From positions 1 to 64,000 of the forward strand of contig JAJDTP010000009.1 in assembly GCA_022827095.1 (NCBI GenBank): a DNA stretch of 64,000 bases. Reading direction: 5' to 3'. Positions 8,603-17,532 of this stretch are shown here, in pieces. The position numbers and the translations under genes were made by a program. Origin of the DNA: Dehalococcoidia bacterium. GTDB lineage: Bacteria > Chloroflexota > Dehalococcoidia > Lucifugimonadales > UBA3495. Within the stretch, counting starts at the first letter, position 1. Every line of letters starts with the position of its first letter. The notes beneath the pieces are model-generated. The model saw only the letters and a program-made list of their open reading frames with translations. It was not told the DNA's origin and ran no database searches.

Positions 8603-10461
8603 CAGGCACCACCGCTTTCCTTTACGTCAACATAAATTTGCCTGTTGGGATCAAATCCGGTCACGGTAAGGCGAAAATCGTCAGGCTCGGTAATACGCAC
8701 AATCATTCTGTTATCACCTGTGTCTATGACCTCAGCACCCTCGTATTGGTACTGTATTGGCGACACGTTCAACTGGAAATCAGTAGTCCGGTACTGGCCG
8801 GTAGCGCTGCCTCGCCGGACATCATAAGCCACTAAAATTTCTGCGTGGCTGCCTGCTGTTATTGGTGCCACTCCCGGTACAACCGAAAAGCCGCCTTGTG
8901 CAGGTCTGATAGCAAAACGTGAAGGCTGTGCTGGAGGGGGGGCAGGCGGCTGTACCGGTGGCGACCCACCATTGCGACCGCCCGTACCCGGAACCGTGAA
9001 AAATTCGGCCAGCAGGCGCCTGTCTTCCTCTTTGTCTTCGGCTGCCACCAAGTCACAGATCCGCCTGACGCTTTCCACGACAAACCGCAGGTCACCGACG
9101 CCAGAGGTATAGTCTTGCTTTACTTGTTGACCTTGCCATATCGTATGGCTCGGATTCTCTGATTGCCGCAGAAATTCGGATATCGGGGCATCGTCGGCGA
9201 TGACCAAGGCACGAATGCCTCGCAAGAACGGTGCTCGAACATCGGATATAACGATACCGTCGCGAATGAACACTGGGCGCAGGCGTTGACCGGAATTCTC
9301 GTTGATCATATACACATCAAAGTGCGATGGAGCAGACGTGCCATCCCTTTTGCGGACAGTTACCGGAACCCGTATTGCGATGTATTCTTGTCCTTTCAGT
9401 TTCCCATCTAGGACCTTAAGCAGGTCGTCTTCGAACAGGCTTTTGTCCCAAGACCATCCTCGCGTCGGGTTGGTCATGCCCAGCGTAAGCAGACTTGCCG
9501 TGGCATCGCCGCTTATGGCCCATTCAGCTAATTCGATTGCTGGCAAAATGCTGGCTTGTTCTGGAAAATTTCGTGCCTCGTTCAAGAGATTATTCTGTTC
9601 GAGCCATGTCCCTATGCCTGCCGTCTCGACGATTACATCGAGGTCGCCAGAGAGAATCGCATAGGAATAATTCTTGAAAACGGCTTGAAGCAGAGCGTGC
9701 TCCGTAACCTCCGGGTCAAACCAAGGGACGATAATCGATAGCCCAGGGTCGTTCCGTCGCTCCAAGCGGAATGCTTTCTGAAACTGCTCGATGTCGTCGT
9801 GGCTCTCGATAGGCATCACCATATTTTCGTTGTCAGATCTGACGCCAAAGTACCCATCCTGGCAGTAGTTGTCACCGACCCAATGGGACTTCAAGACGGT
9901 TTTCCCCATCAGCAGACGGCGGCCGTCGTCATTCCGCACTGTCAACCCGAATACAGTGTTGACCCTGCTCGCCCTGAAAAAGGTATCCTTACCCAATCCC
10001 CAGCTGCCGCGCCTGCCGGGTTCTTTATCCGATAACCCTTCAGCTCGAAAGAAATGGAAAAAGTTATTTTCGCCGCGCTCTTTGGGCGGATAGGGTGTGG
10101 CCGGATCGCCCTGCAAACCGCAGGTGCCGAAATCTTCGAAAATAAGCACTGCACGAGCCTCGCTTTCGCCCGGCAAGTCCTCTTTACGCAGACCGTTTCC
10201 GTCTGCCGTGTAATGTGCACTCGCCCCGGCGAAGTACGGGCTTGCTTCCTGCCAGTCCAAGTCCTCGTTTTCGATGACCAGAGACATGCGCACCGATGTT
10301 TTGAGACCGGCCAGGGTAGCATCCAACGAATTCTGAATGCCTTCACGCACTAAAGCCTCGCCCGGCTCGCTCACGGCGTCGCTGGCGAAAAACGCGCCTG
10401 CAATCGGTTCCCGTACAGTGGGACCTGGAGTAAGCGGCTGGAAGTGCCACCCGGTAGTCAT
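8602..10461 (-). CDS. GHKL (MutL/MORC-like) ATPase, first gene of the restriction-type operon
   Basis: About 619 residues with the Bergerat fold. The N box is REGIQNSLDA (E40, N44), the G1 box IFEDFGTCGL (D110, G112) and the G2 lid GRRGSWGLGKD (to K158). It resembles the prokaryotic MORC/MutL-like ATPases reported beside methylases, Vsr and Z1 helicases in restriction systems (Iyer and co-workers). A Pro-rich linker (VQPPAPPPAQPS) separates the ATPase from a C-terminal Ig-like beta domain. I chose ATG 10461 because AGAGAGG lies six bases upstream; the longer frame to 10683 runs into the divergent TPP-enzyme gene. ATP-driven dimerisation on DNA is inferred from the fold. Confidence 0.85.
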   Translation of the reverse strand: MTTGWHFQPLTPGPTVREPIAGAFFASDAVSEPGEALVREGIQNSLDATLAGLKTSVRMSLVIENEDLDWQEASPYFAGASAHYTADGNGLRKEDLPGESEARAVLIFEDFGTCGLQGDPATPYPPKERGENNFFHFFRAEGLSDKEPGRRGSWGLGKDTFFRASRVNTVFGLTVRNDDGRRLLMGKTVLKSHWVGDNYCQDGYFGVRSDNENMVMPIESHDDIEQFQKAFRLERRNDPGLSIIVPWFDPEVTEHALLQAVFKNYSYAILSGDLDVIVETAGIGTWLEQNNLLNEARNFPEQASILPAIELAEWAISGDATASLLTLGMTNPTRGWSWDKSLFEDDLLKVLDGKLKGQEYIAIRVPVTVRKRDGTSAPSHFDVYMINENSGQRLRPVFIRDGIVISDVRAPFLRGIRALVIADDAPISEFLRQSENPSHTIWQGQQVKQDYTSGVGDLRFVVESVRRICDLVAAEDKEEDRRLLAEFFTVPGTGGRNGGSPPVQPPAPPPAQPSRFAIRPAQGGFSVVPGVAPITAGSHAEILVAYDVRRGSATGQYRTTDFQLNVSPIQYQYEGAEVIDTGDNRMIVRITEPDDFRLTVTGFDPNRQIYVDVKESGGA

Positions 10462-10558
10462 CAGCATCCTCTCTGGCGATACCCAATTATCGACCGTTGA
10501 CGGCGGGATGATACAATCCGTTTCACCCAACCGCAATCCCCAAACGAGGTCCAAAACC

Positions 10559-12226
10559 ATGTCCATTGACGTTGCAACTTCCATTGCCCGCATCCTCAAG
10601 CAGGAGGGTGTCGAGTGGGTTTCCACCTTTCCCGTGTGCCGGGTGAACAATGCCTTGGGGCGCGAGGGCGTGCCCATGATCATGATGCGGGACGACCGCT
10701 ACGCCGTGGCGCTGGCCGACGCCTACTCGCGGGTCACCGGCGGAGACCGCATCGGCGTCTGCACCGTGCAGGGCGGCGTCAACGGCGCGGGCCTGCAGTA
10801 CTCCTTCCCCGGGCTGGCCCAGGCCTTCGAGGACAACTCGCCGATGCTGTGCATCACCGACGGCATTCCGGCGGGCAGCACCGAGAACACCATGTTCGAC
10901 GTGACCACCGCCCTGAAGACCATCACCAAGTGGTTCGGCTACGTCGACCGGCCGGAGCGGACGCCGGAGTTCCTGCGGCGGGCCTTCTCCATGCTGCGCA
11001 GCGGGCGTCCGGGTCCGGTGGTGCTGGCCATCCCCAACGCCGCCGGCGTCTACGACGAGACCGCCGACCCCTACTTCCCGGTGCGCGGGTACAAGTCGGC
11101 GCCGGACCCGTCGGACGTGGCCCGGGCCATCGACCTGATGATGGATGCCGCCAACCCGCTGATCTACGCCGGCGAGGGCGTGATCTACGCCGGGGCCTCC
11201 GAGGAACTGGTGGGCCTGGCCGAGTTGCTGAACGCCCCGGTGATCACCACGCTGAAGGCCAAGGGCACGTTCCCGGAGAACCACCCGCTGTTCGTGGGCG
11301 TGCGCGGCGAGCATCCCATCGCCTACCTGAACAAGAGCGACGTGATCCTCACCGTCGGCAGCAGCCTGTCGCCAGGGCGGTTCACCCACGGCATCCCCAA
11401 CGCGGCGGGCAAGACCATCATCCAGTGCAACCTGGACGACCTGCACCTGAACCGCATCTTCCCCACACATCATGCGGTGCTGGGCGACGCCAGGTTCACC
11501 CTGCGGGCGCTGGCCGACGAGGTGTCGCGGCGCACCGACGGAGCGGGCCGGGCCGCCGGCAACGTGGTGGCCGAGGTTCGCGAGACCCGCGATGCCGGCC
11601 TGGCCGAGTACCGGGAGGCCATGGCCTCCAGCGACACGCCCATCAACCCGTACCGCGTGTTCGGCGACATGATGAAGGTGCTGGACCCGTACAACTCCTT
11701 CGTGACCCACGACTCCGGCAACACCCGCGACCAGCTGAGCACGGTGTACGACACGCTGATCCCGCGCGGCTTCCTGGGCTGGGGCAACATCTCCACCCTG
11801 GGCTTCGGCCTGGCCGGGGCCATGGCGGCCAAGCTGGCCTATCCGGAGCGGCAGGCAGTGGCGGTCACCGGCGACGCCGGCATGGGGTACATGCTGGGCA
11901 ACCTGGAGGTTCCGGTTCGCCAGCAGTTGGGCATCACCGTCGCCCACGTGGCCAACGGCGGGTTCGCCGGCTACGGCCCTGGGTTCTGGGGCGACGGCCA
12001 CGACCCCTACACCCACCAGGTGATGGGTCCCGAGGACGTGAACATGTCCCGCGCGGTGGCGGAGTTGGGTCTGTACACCGAGCGGGTCACCGAGCCGTCG
12101 GACGTGGTGCCGGCGCTGGAACGGGCCATGGCGGCCAACGGGACCGGCCAGCCGGCGTACCTGGAGTTCATCTGCTCGCAGTACCCGCGCTACGGCGGCT
12201 TCGCGCCGAGCAGCATCGCGCACTGA
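10559..12226 (+). CDS. thiamine pyrophosphate-dependent enzyme (acetolactate synthase-like)
   Basis: A 555-residue ThDP enzyme with the three-domain layout: N-terminal PYR domain (the catalytic Glu region may be the VQGG segment with its following GPGLAQAF-type block), central domain, and C-terminal PP domain with the GDAGMGYMLGNLE and VANGG metal/ThDP motif. Members include acetolactate synthase, benzoylformate decarboxylase and sulfoacetaldehyde acetyltransferase. No regulatory subunit gene is adjacent, which argues against a simple ilvB. ATG 10559 follows a GAGGT site. It is divergent from the GHKL ATPase, with a 97-base shared promoter region. Confidence 0.8.
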   Translation: MSIDVATSIARILKQEGVEWVSTFPVCRVNNALGREGVPMIMMRDDRYAVALADAYSRVTGGDRIGVCTVQGGVNGAGLQYSFPGLAQAFEDNSPMLCITDGIPAGSTENTMFDVTTALKTITKWFGYVDRPERTPEFLRRAFSMLRSGRPGPVVLAIPNAAGVYDETADPYFPVRGYKSAPDPSDVARAIDLMMDAANPLIYAGEGVIYAGASEELVGLAELLNAPVITTLKAKGTFPENHPLFVGVRGEHPIAYLNKSDVILTVGSSLSPGRFTHGIPNAAGKTIIQCNLDDLHLNRIFPTHHAVLGDARFTLRALADEVSRRTDGAGRAAGNVVAEVRETRDAGLAEYREAMASSDTPINPYRVFGDMMKVLDPYNSFVTHDSGNTRDQLSTVYDTLIPRGFLGWGNISTLGFGLAGAMAAKLAYPERQAVAVTGDAGMGYMLGNLEVPVRQQLGITVAHVANGGFAGYGPGFWGDGHDPYTHQVMGPEDVNMSRAVAELGLYTERVTEPSDVVPALERAMAANGTGQPAYLEFICSQYPRYGGFAPSSIAH

Positions 12227-12308
12227 TCGGCGTTACACTGGAAAGCAGGCGGGGAATCGCGCGTCAGATCAACTCGCGATCGGCGTAACGCCACCACGAA
12301 GAAAGTAC

Positions 12309-12665
12309 ATGGGCACTTTCAATTTGACCATCCAGATCGGTAACCTCAACGGTGAGCATTTCGAGGATGTCGACGTGATGGTGGATACCGGCGCGACAAC
12401 AACAGTGATCCCTCGCTCCACCTTGGAGGGGTTGGGTATCCAACCTGACATCCGCAGGACGTTTGAATACGCCGGGGGCGAGCGCGTACAGTTGGACATG
12501 GCTGAAGCGCGGGCACGGGTGGATGGAATCGAAACCAACACTTGGGTGATTTTTGGCGAGGAGGGAATGTCGCCGCTGCTGGGCGCTTACACTCTGGAGG
12601 GCGTGTTCTTGGGGGTTGACCCGTATAACGAGCAGTTGATCCCGGTGGACGGGTCGTTGAAGTAA
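12309..12665 (+). CDS. retropepsin-like aspartyl protease family protein
   Basis: A 118-residue single-domain protein with the aspartic protease signature VMVDTGATTTVIPRSTLEGL (the D-T-G-A catalytic loop) and a flap-like EGMSPLLGAYTLEGV. Bacterial members act, if at all, as homodimers of one-lobe subunits like retroviral proteases; most are uncharacterised. It precedes the isochorismatase gene by only 13 bases, so the two are probably co-transcribed, although no functional link is evident. Confidence 0.75.
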   Translation: MGTFNLTIQIGNLNGEHFEDVDVMVDTGATTTVIPRSTLEGLGIQPDIRRTFEYAGGERVQLDMAEARARVDGIETNTWVIFGEEGMSPLLGAYTLEGVFLGVDPYNEQLIPVDGSLK

Positions 12666-12678
12666 GGAGGTGGACGCC

Positions 12679-13200
12679 ATGCCCAACGCAGTCCTGGTGG
12701 TCGACATGGTGCGCGGGTTCATGGAGCCGGGGCACAACCTGTACTGCGGCGACGACGCCCGCAGCATCATCGAGCCGGTGCGGCAGTTGCTGCGGCGGGA
12801 GGCTCAGGCGGGATCGTCCATCCTCTTCGTCTCCGACCACCACCTGCCCGACGACCTGGAGTTCCAGATGTTCCCGGTGCACTGCGTCATCGGAACCGAG
12901 GAGCCGGAGGTCATACCCGAGCTGGCCGAATGGGTCGGCGATGGGAACGTCATCCCCAAGAACCGCTACAGCGGGTTCTTCAACACCGACCTTGCTGATC
13001 GGCTGGCCGCGCTCAACCCCGACAAGATCATCGTCTGCGGCGTGTGCACCGACATCTGCGTGATGCACACCACGTCGGACGCGCGCAACCGGGACTACGC
13101 CGTGGAGGTGCCCACCGACTGTGTAGCGTCCTTTGACGCCGACGCCCACCGGTGGGCGCTGGACCACATCGGCAGGATTCTGGGGGCGCAGGTCGTCTGA
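12679..13200 (+). CDS. isochorismatase-family cysteine hydrolase
   Basis: A 173-residue hydrolase of the isochorismatase/nicotinamidase fold. The catalytic Asp is in LVVDMVRGFMEPG, the Lys in IPKNRYSGFFNTDL, and the Cys in GVCTDICVMHTTSDARNR. Nicotinamidase-like members carry the same D-K-C triad. I chose ATG 12679 over GTG 12670 because AAGGAGG occupies 12664-12670, eight bases upstream. The substrate is unresolved between amides such as nicotinamide and carbamates. Confidence 0.85.
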   Translation: MPNAVLVVDMVRGFMEPGHNLYCGDDARSIIEPVRQLLRREAQAGSSILFVSDHHLPDDLEFQMFPVHCVIGTEEPEVIPELAEWVGDGNVIPKNRYSGFFNTDLADRLAALNPDKIIVCGVCTDICVMHTTSDARNRDYAVEVPTDCVASFDADAHRWALDHIGRILGAQVV

Positions 13201-13207
13201 CCCAGCT

Positions 13208-14872
13208 TCACAGGATCTCCGTTCCCGGCTCGTTGAGCATCACCTGGCGCAGCAGCGGCACCGGCGGGGCGCCCCAGGACAGCGTGGCGTCGTGGAACCG
13301 GCGCAGGCTGTAGGCTGAACCTTCCTGCCGGCGCCAGTCTTGGCGGAGTTTGAGCAGCATCAGCTTGCCCAGGGTGTAGTTCAGGTAGCCGGGGTCGAAG
13401 GTGCCGCGCAGGGCCTCCCGACGGGCCGGGTGCTCTTCCATGTAGGCGTGGGCCTGGAAGAACCGCGTAGCCTCGTCCACGGTCATGCCCTGGGTGTGCA
13501 TCCCCAGCGAGCAGAGGTAGCGGCAGTTGCGGACCAGAGCCTCCAGGAGTTGGGTGAGTCACAGCGCGGGGTTGTCGCGACCAAACTCGGTCTCCAGCAT
13601 CATCTCCTCGGTGTAGTGCGCCCAACCCTCGGTGAAGGCGTAGGACGTGGCGACCCGGTTGATCAGGGGAAGGCCGCCGCCGTGGCGGTTGTGCAGGTTG
13701 TGGACGTAGTGACCCGGGTAGACTTCATGGACGCTGACGATCTGAAGCGTATGGTAGTTGAAGTTGGTCAGCCACTCCTCCTGCTGGCGCGGCGTCCAGT
13801 CCGGCTCCACGGGCGTCACGTAGTAGAAGGCCTCGGTGGCCACTTCCTCCAGGCCGCCGGGCGAGTCCATGGCGGCGAAGGCGTAGCGCATGTAGGACGG
13901 CGTCTCGGTGACCTGGCAGCGCTCCTCCGAGGGCACACTGATGATGTCATGGTCGATGAGAGCCTGGCGGATGTCCTCCAGCATGGCCCGCGTTTCCGGT
14001 ATCAGGGCATCCGCCGCGGGATGGTTGCCTGCGATTTGGGCCACCACCTCGCGCACCGACTTGCCGGGAGCAACCAGCGCCGCTGCCTCATCCAGGCGGC
14101 GGAGGTTTTGCTCCAGATTGGCTTGCCCGATGGAGAGGACGTCGAGCAGGGGCGTGTCGACCCCTTCACCGACTTGCAGCATCCGACTGTACAGGTCGCG
14201 TCCGATGGCGAATTCGGGACGGACCCTGCGGTCCTGCAAGCGCTGGACGAAATCGGCAACGGCAGCGGCGGCGGTCTCGCGCGCCGCGTCGAACTCGGCG
14301 GCCACGTCAGGAGCGATGGCCGCGCATTGAGTGGAGGCGTCTGCCAAGCCGGTGTTATAGAACGACGCCATACCCCGGTAGGCTTCGACGGCCATCTCGC
14401 GGATGGGTTGTCCCAACTCGGCATCCGTGATCGCATCCACCATGTTCAGGAAGTCGGGAACCTGGCGGAGAACGGCGGTTGCCGAACGCAGTCGGTCCGG
14501 CAAAGGCGCGTAGTCCCGCTGCACGTAGCTTCCGACGCCGATATAGCCGACCTAGCGCTGGGGGTTGTTGTGCAGGGTACGCATTTCCTCCAGGCTGAAG
14601 AGTTCGCGACGGAGGAACATTTCCAGCAGGCTGCGGGACAGGCGGTCCATCCGGAAGTCGTCATCGGCAACGGGACCATCGGATGGGGGTAGCGCAGAGA
14701 GTTGGGCCAGCGAACGGTGCAGCTCTTCGATGCGTCGAGCTACACACCCGGGGGTGAAATCGGGCAGCCGACCGTCGTAATCGTGGCGGCCGATCCGGCT
14801 GCCGGACGTGGGCACGAACTCCCAGTGTTCGCGTATGGCGCGTTCAGCGAGGGCGTCAACAGCTTCGTTCAT
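13208..14872 (-). pseudogene. DUF885 family metallopeptidase-like gene broken by two in-frame stops
   Basis: Three consecutive open segments lie in one reading frame: 14872-14552, 14551-13559 and 13558-13208. Together they make one DUF885 protein of about 550 residues containing HEVYPGHYVH, the family's H-E-x3-H zinc-binding motif. The interrupting codons are TAG at 14554-14552 and TGA at 13561-13559. Sense continues on both sides (VGYIGVGSYVQRDYAPL after the first, LTQLLEALVRNCRYL after the second), with no frameshift. Each stop is one C-to-T change from CAG or CGA. Recent inactivation is the simplest reading; sequencing error or readthrough is possible. Confidence 0.8.
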
Positions 14873-14918
14873 GTCGTCTCACTCCGAGATGCACAGGATG
14901 GCGGCAAGCTGGATAGAC

Positions 14919-14946
14919 ATAGGGGCGACCGCATGGCCGCCCCTAT
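14919..14946. repeat. AGGGGCG palindromic hairpin
   Basis: A 12-base-pair stem with one mismatch and a GCAT loop, in the gap between the EthD-like gene and the DUF885 pseudogene. It shares the ATAGGGGCG/CGCCCCTAT core with hairpins near 2981, 16218, 26823 and 37248. It may terminate the minus-strand EthD transcript but has no T-run, so a dispersed palindromic repeat is the safer label. Confidence 0.6.
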
Positions 14947-14967
14947 CCCTGGCTGCTTGGCGAGTTA

Positions 14968-15282
14968 TCAGGCAACCAACTCGCTGATGAGGAACTTGGG
15001 CTCGATGTCGGTGAAGTTCTTCACGTCCCCGACCAGCTCGCGGCCGTGGGTCTTGAAGCCTTCGTGCACCCCGTCCACGTCGTTGAAGAAGAGGTAGCCA
15101 ACGGCAGTGTACATCGGAGGGGCGTTGGGGTCGGTGTCGGAAATGCCCTTTTCCACGTTGTAGTAGCGCATCCCGAAGGTGGTCAGGCGTTCCTGCACCA
15201 GAGGCATGTGCGTATTGCAGTAGTAGTCGAAATCGAAGGACTTGCCGTCCTCGTTCTCGTAGAACACGGTTACTTTGATCAT
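14968..15282 (-). CDS. EthD family protein
   Basis: A 104-residue ferredoxin-like dimeric alpha/beta-barrel protein. The opening KVTVFYENEDGKSFDFDYY with NTHMPLVQERL is the EthD signature; EthD was first described in ethyl tert-butyl ether degradation. The usual partner, an oxygenase, is not adjacent; an SDR gene lies upstream on the same strand. A role as a small isomerase or reductase accessory in catabolism is inference. A sequence rich in GGAGACACAG lies before ATG 15282. Confidence 0.75.
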   Translation of the reverse strand: MIKVTVFYENEDGKSFDFDYYCNTHMPLVQERLTTFGMRYYNVEKGISDTDPNAPPMYTAVGYLFFNDVDGVHEGFKTHGRELVGDVKNFTDIEPKFLISELVA

Positions 15283-15301
15283 GGCTGTGTCTCCTGTGGC
15301 G

Positions 15302-15347
15302 CTGGATTCCGGCTTTCGCCGGAATGACGAGCGTAGTCGGAATGACG
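15302..15347. repeat. GGATTCCGG-type dispersed palindrome
   Basis: Contains TGGATTCCGGC-TTTC-GCCGGAATGACG, a short palindrome with a partial second copy of CGGAATGACG. The same motif recurs at 39631-39658. It occupies the gap between the SDR and the EthD-like gene. This type of repeat is common between genes in many bacteria; no function is known to me. Confidence 0.6.
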
Positions 15348-15361
15348 AAGTTAGGGGGAAA

Positions 15362-16165
15362 TCAATGGTAAACGTTGGTGCCGGACCCGCCGCCCGCCGC
15401 GATGGTCTCGCCGCTGATGGCGATGCTGCGAGGGGAGGCGAAGAAAGCCACCACCCACGCCAACTCCTCGGCGTCGACGATGCGACGGGTGGAGTTGCGG
15501 GAGGCGGCGCGGCGTTCGATCTCCTCGACGGTGGTGCCTTCGCGTTCGGCCTGCTCGGCGTACATTGGCCCGCTGCGCTCGGTACGGGTGGTGCCGGGAT
15601 GCACGAGGTTGACGCAAACTCCGTCGCCGCCCAATTCCTCCGCCAGGTACTTGGTCAGGTTGGAGAGGCCGGAGTTGCGGACGCCGGCGCTGAGGTTCCC
15701 CTCCGCCCGGCGCGCGGACAAACCGCCGACATTCACGATGCGGCCCCAGCCCTGCTGCTGCATGTACGGCGCCACGGCGCGGGCGCAGCGCAGGTAGCCC
15801 ATCACCTTGGTGTCCAGGTCCAGCATCACGTCTTCGTCGCGGATTTCAGCCAGCGAACCGCGGGCGAGGCCCCCGGGCGCGGCGGCGTTGTTTACCAGGA
15901 TGTCGATGCGCCCGCCCAGCGCCTCGGCGGCCTGGGCGACCATGGCATTCACCTGGTTGGTGCTGGTCATGTCGGAAACAATGGGAACGATCCTGCCGCC
16001 GGTGTCTGCGGCGATATCCTCGGCCGACTCGGACAGGGTGTCGGCGTAGCGGCCGGTGATGACTACGCTGCAGCCATCGGCAGAGAGTACCCGGGCCACC
16101 GCTTTGCCGATGCCGCGGCTGCCGCCGGTAACGATTGCGGTCTTGCCCTCAAGTTGCAGATCCAT
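15362..16165 (-). CDS. SDR family oxidoreductase
   Basis: A 267-residue classical short-chain dehydrogenase. The cofactor motif TGGSRGIGKAV is at residues 12-22 and NNAAAPGG follows the fourth strand. The active-site region is atypical: the Ser-Tyr-x3-Lys signature is not clean, with NVGGLSARRAEGNLSAG where the Tyr normally sits, so catalytic Tyr may be replaced. The C-terminus ends in the usual SGETIAAGGG segment. First of at least four SDR genes in the window. The substrate is unknown. Confidence 0.8.
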   Translation of the reverse strand: MDLQLEGKTAIVTGGSRGIGKAVARVLSADGCSVVITGRYADTLSESAEDIAADTGGRIVPIVSDMTSTNQVNAMVAQAAEALGGRIDILVNNAAAPGGLARGSLAEIRDEDVMLDLDTKVMGYLRCARAVAPYMQQQGWGRIVNVGGLSARRAEGNLSAGVRNSGLSNLTKYLAEELGGDGVCVNLVHPGTTRTERSGPMYAEQAEREGTTVEEIERRAASRNSTRRIVDAEELAWVVAFFASPRSIAISGETIAAGGGSGTNVYH

Positions 16166-16217
16166 GCTGGGAGGTCCTCCCGGTCAAACTAGCGGCATTG
16201 TACACCAGGCAAACGAT

Positions 16218-16246
16218 CAGGGGGCAGGTGCAATACCCGCCCCCTG
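16218..16246 (-). terminator. hairpin after rplL
   Basis: A 12-base-pair stem (one G-T pair, 5-base loop) lies 33 bases beyond the rplL stop on the minus strand. On that strand it is followed by ATCGTTTG, a weak T-tract. Position and stability suggest it ends the ribosomal protein transcript. Its GGGGGC/GCCCCC core matches other intergenic hairpins. Confidence 0.55.
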
Positions 16247-16278
16247 GCGCTGGCTAAAGGCGTTGTTCCGGCCGAAGC

Positions 16279-16671
16279 CTAGGCAACTTGCACCGTGGCT
16301 CCAGCCTCTTCCAGCTTGGACTTGATGCTGTCGGCGTCTTCCTTGTTCACGCCCTCGCGGACGCGGGTCGGGGCAGACTCGACCAGTTCCTTGGCCTCGC
16401 GCAGACCGAGGTCGGTGACCTCGCGCACGGCCTTGATGACGTTGATCTTGTTGGCGCCGAAGTCAGACAGAGTGATGGTGAACTCGGTCTGCTCCTCAGC
16501 GGCCGCGGAAGGCGCGTCATCGGTCACTACGCCGGCAGCCGGAGCAGCGGCAACCGCCATGGGGGCGGCCGCAGAGACGCCGAACTCTTCCTCGATGGCC
16601 TTGACCAGATCGGCCAGATCCATCACGCTCATGCCCTTGATCGCGTCAAGAACTTCCTGGTTCACTGCCAT
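16279..16671 (-). CDS. rplL: 50S ribosomal protein L7/L12
   Basis: Stalk protein that recruits translational GTPases. It has an N-terminal dimerisation helix ([25 protein letters not shown] split across helices), an Ala/Pro-rich hinge, and a C-terminal domain with the conserved LREAKELVE and [11 protein letters not shown] segments. 130 residues, normal length. CAGGAGG lies upstream of ATG 16671. It is the last gene of the rplK-rplA-rplJ-rplL block; rpoB, which follows rplL in many bacteria, is replaced here by an SDR gene. Confidence 0.96.
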   Translation of the reverse strand: MAVNQEVLDAIKGMSVMDLADLVKAIEEEFGVSAAAPMAVAAAPAAGVVTDDAPSAAAEEQTEFTITLSDFGANKINVIKAVREVTDLGLREAKELVESAPTRVREGVNKEDADSIKSKLEEAGATVQVA

Positions 16672-16721
16672 GATTGTTGCCTCCTGATGGTTGTTTACGA
16701 CTGGACGTGGGATGACTTTCG

Positions 16722-17261
16722 CTATTCGGCTGCTTCTGCCGGCTGGAGTTGATCAATCCTGGCCTGCAGGACGTAGGCCAGGCTGCTGATGGTAGCGTTG
16801 AGCACGCTGGCCAGCCCGTAGAGCGGTGATTGCATGGTGCCCAAAAGCTGGGCCACGAGGACGGGACGCGGCGGCAGATCCGCCAGTCGCGTCACATCCG
16901 CCGGCTGCATGGCGACGCCCTGCTCGACCACCGCGCCGTGAACCGCGAGGGCGCCGGCGCTGGCCTGGGCCGCCTGGTTAACCGCCTTGGCTATGGTGGC
17001 TGCATCTTCGTAGCCCAGCGCGATGGCGGTTTGACCCGTTATAACATCTTTTAATTGGGGAATCTCCGCGGCGTCGGCGGCGCGGCTGAGCAGGCTGTTC
17101 TTCACTACGACGAATTCGACGCCGCCGTCACGCATCCTGCGCCGGAGGTCCACCATCTGGTTGGCGTTCATGCCGGAGTAGCCGGTGGAGATGATGATGG
17201 AACTGCGTTCCAGTTTGTCCTTCAACTCGGCTACGCGATCGACTTTTTCCTGGGTTGGCAA
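16722..17261 (-). CDS. rplJ: 50S ribosomal protein L10
   Basis: Anchors L7/L12 dimers to 23S rRNA. Recognisable features: the [15 protein letters not shown] strand near the N-terminus, [20 protein letters not shown], and a C-terminal helix for L12 binding. I chose TTG 17261 because AGGAG lies six bases upstream; an in-frame TTG at 17279 lacks such a site. About 179 residues. An attenuator-like hairpin lies just upstream, in the position of the L10 leader. The gene is 50 bases from rplL. Confidence 0.93.
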   Translation of the reverse strand: MPTQEKVDRVAELKDKLERSSIIISTGYSGMNANQMVDLRRRMRDGGVEFVVVKNSLLSRAADAAEIPQLKDVITGQTAIALGYEDAATIAKAVNQAAQASAGALAVHGAVVEQGVAMQPADVTRLADLPPRPVLVAQLLGTMQSPLYGLASVLNATISSLAYVLQARIDQLQPAEAAE

Positions 17262-17287
17262 GGTCTGCTCCTGGATCAAGGACGTTT

Positions 17288-17324
17288 AAAAAGGAACCCG
17301 CGCTCCGAGATGAGGGCGCGGGTA
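17288..17324 (-). promoter_or_regulatory. L10 leader attenuator/terminator
   Basis: On the minus strand a stem CCCGCGC/GCGCGGG is followed by TTCCTTTTT and lies within 30 bases of the rplJ start. Many bacteria carry an L10-binding leader between rplA and rplJ that controls the rplJL transcript. The 253-base gap from 17280 to 17532 fits such a leader. I did not fold the full kink-turn region. Reading it as autoregulatory is family knowledge applied to position. Confidence 0.55.
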
Positions 17325-17532
17325 ATTCGGCGTGCGTGGCCTTTGGGCCAGCGGCGTTGATCATCCACATGCGCGCCGGAGCAATCCGGCGCTGCGCCTC
17401 GGCGGGCGACCGGCATGGCCATTATTCCCCATGGGGAACCCGCTGTCTCGGGCGTAGTAACGGTATTCGATTGTGCGGATCAGTCTAGCATCCCCTCCGG
17501 GGATTGGCAACGGTAGGATGCCAGCCAGCAGC

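Noticed and set aside
10523-12223. A long antisense open frame opposite the TPP enzyme
   Set aside because: His/Gly/Val-rich composition without domains; produced by codon bias of the real gene.
13208-14872. TGA or TAG recoding to explain the DUF885 stops
   Set aside because: Other well-supported genes use both codons as true stops and no selenocysteine or pyrrolysine signal is visible.
15302-15347. CRISPR repeats among the short dispersed palindromes
   Set aside because: Copies are isolated between genes, not in regularly spaced arrays with unique spacers.
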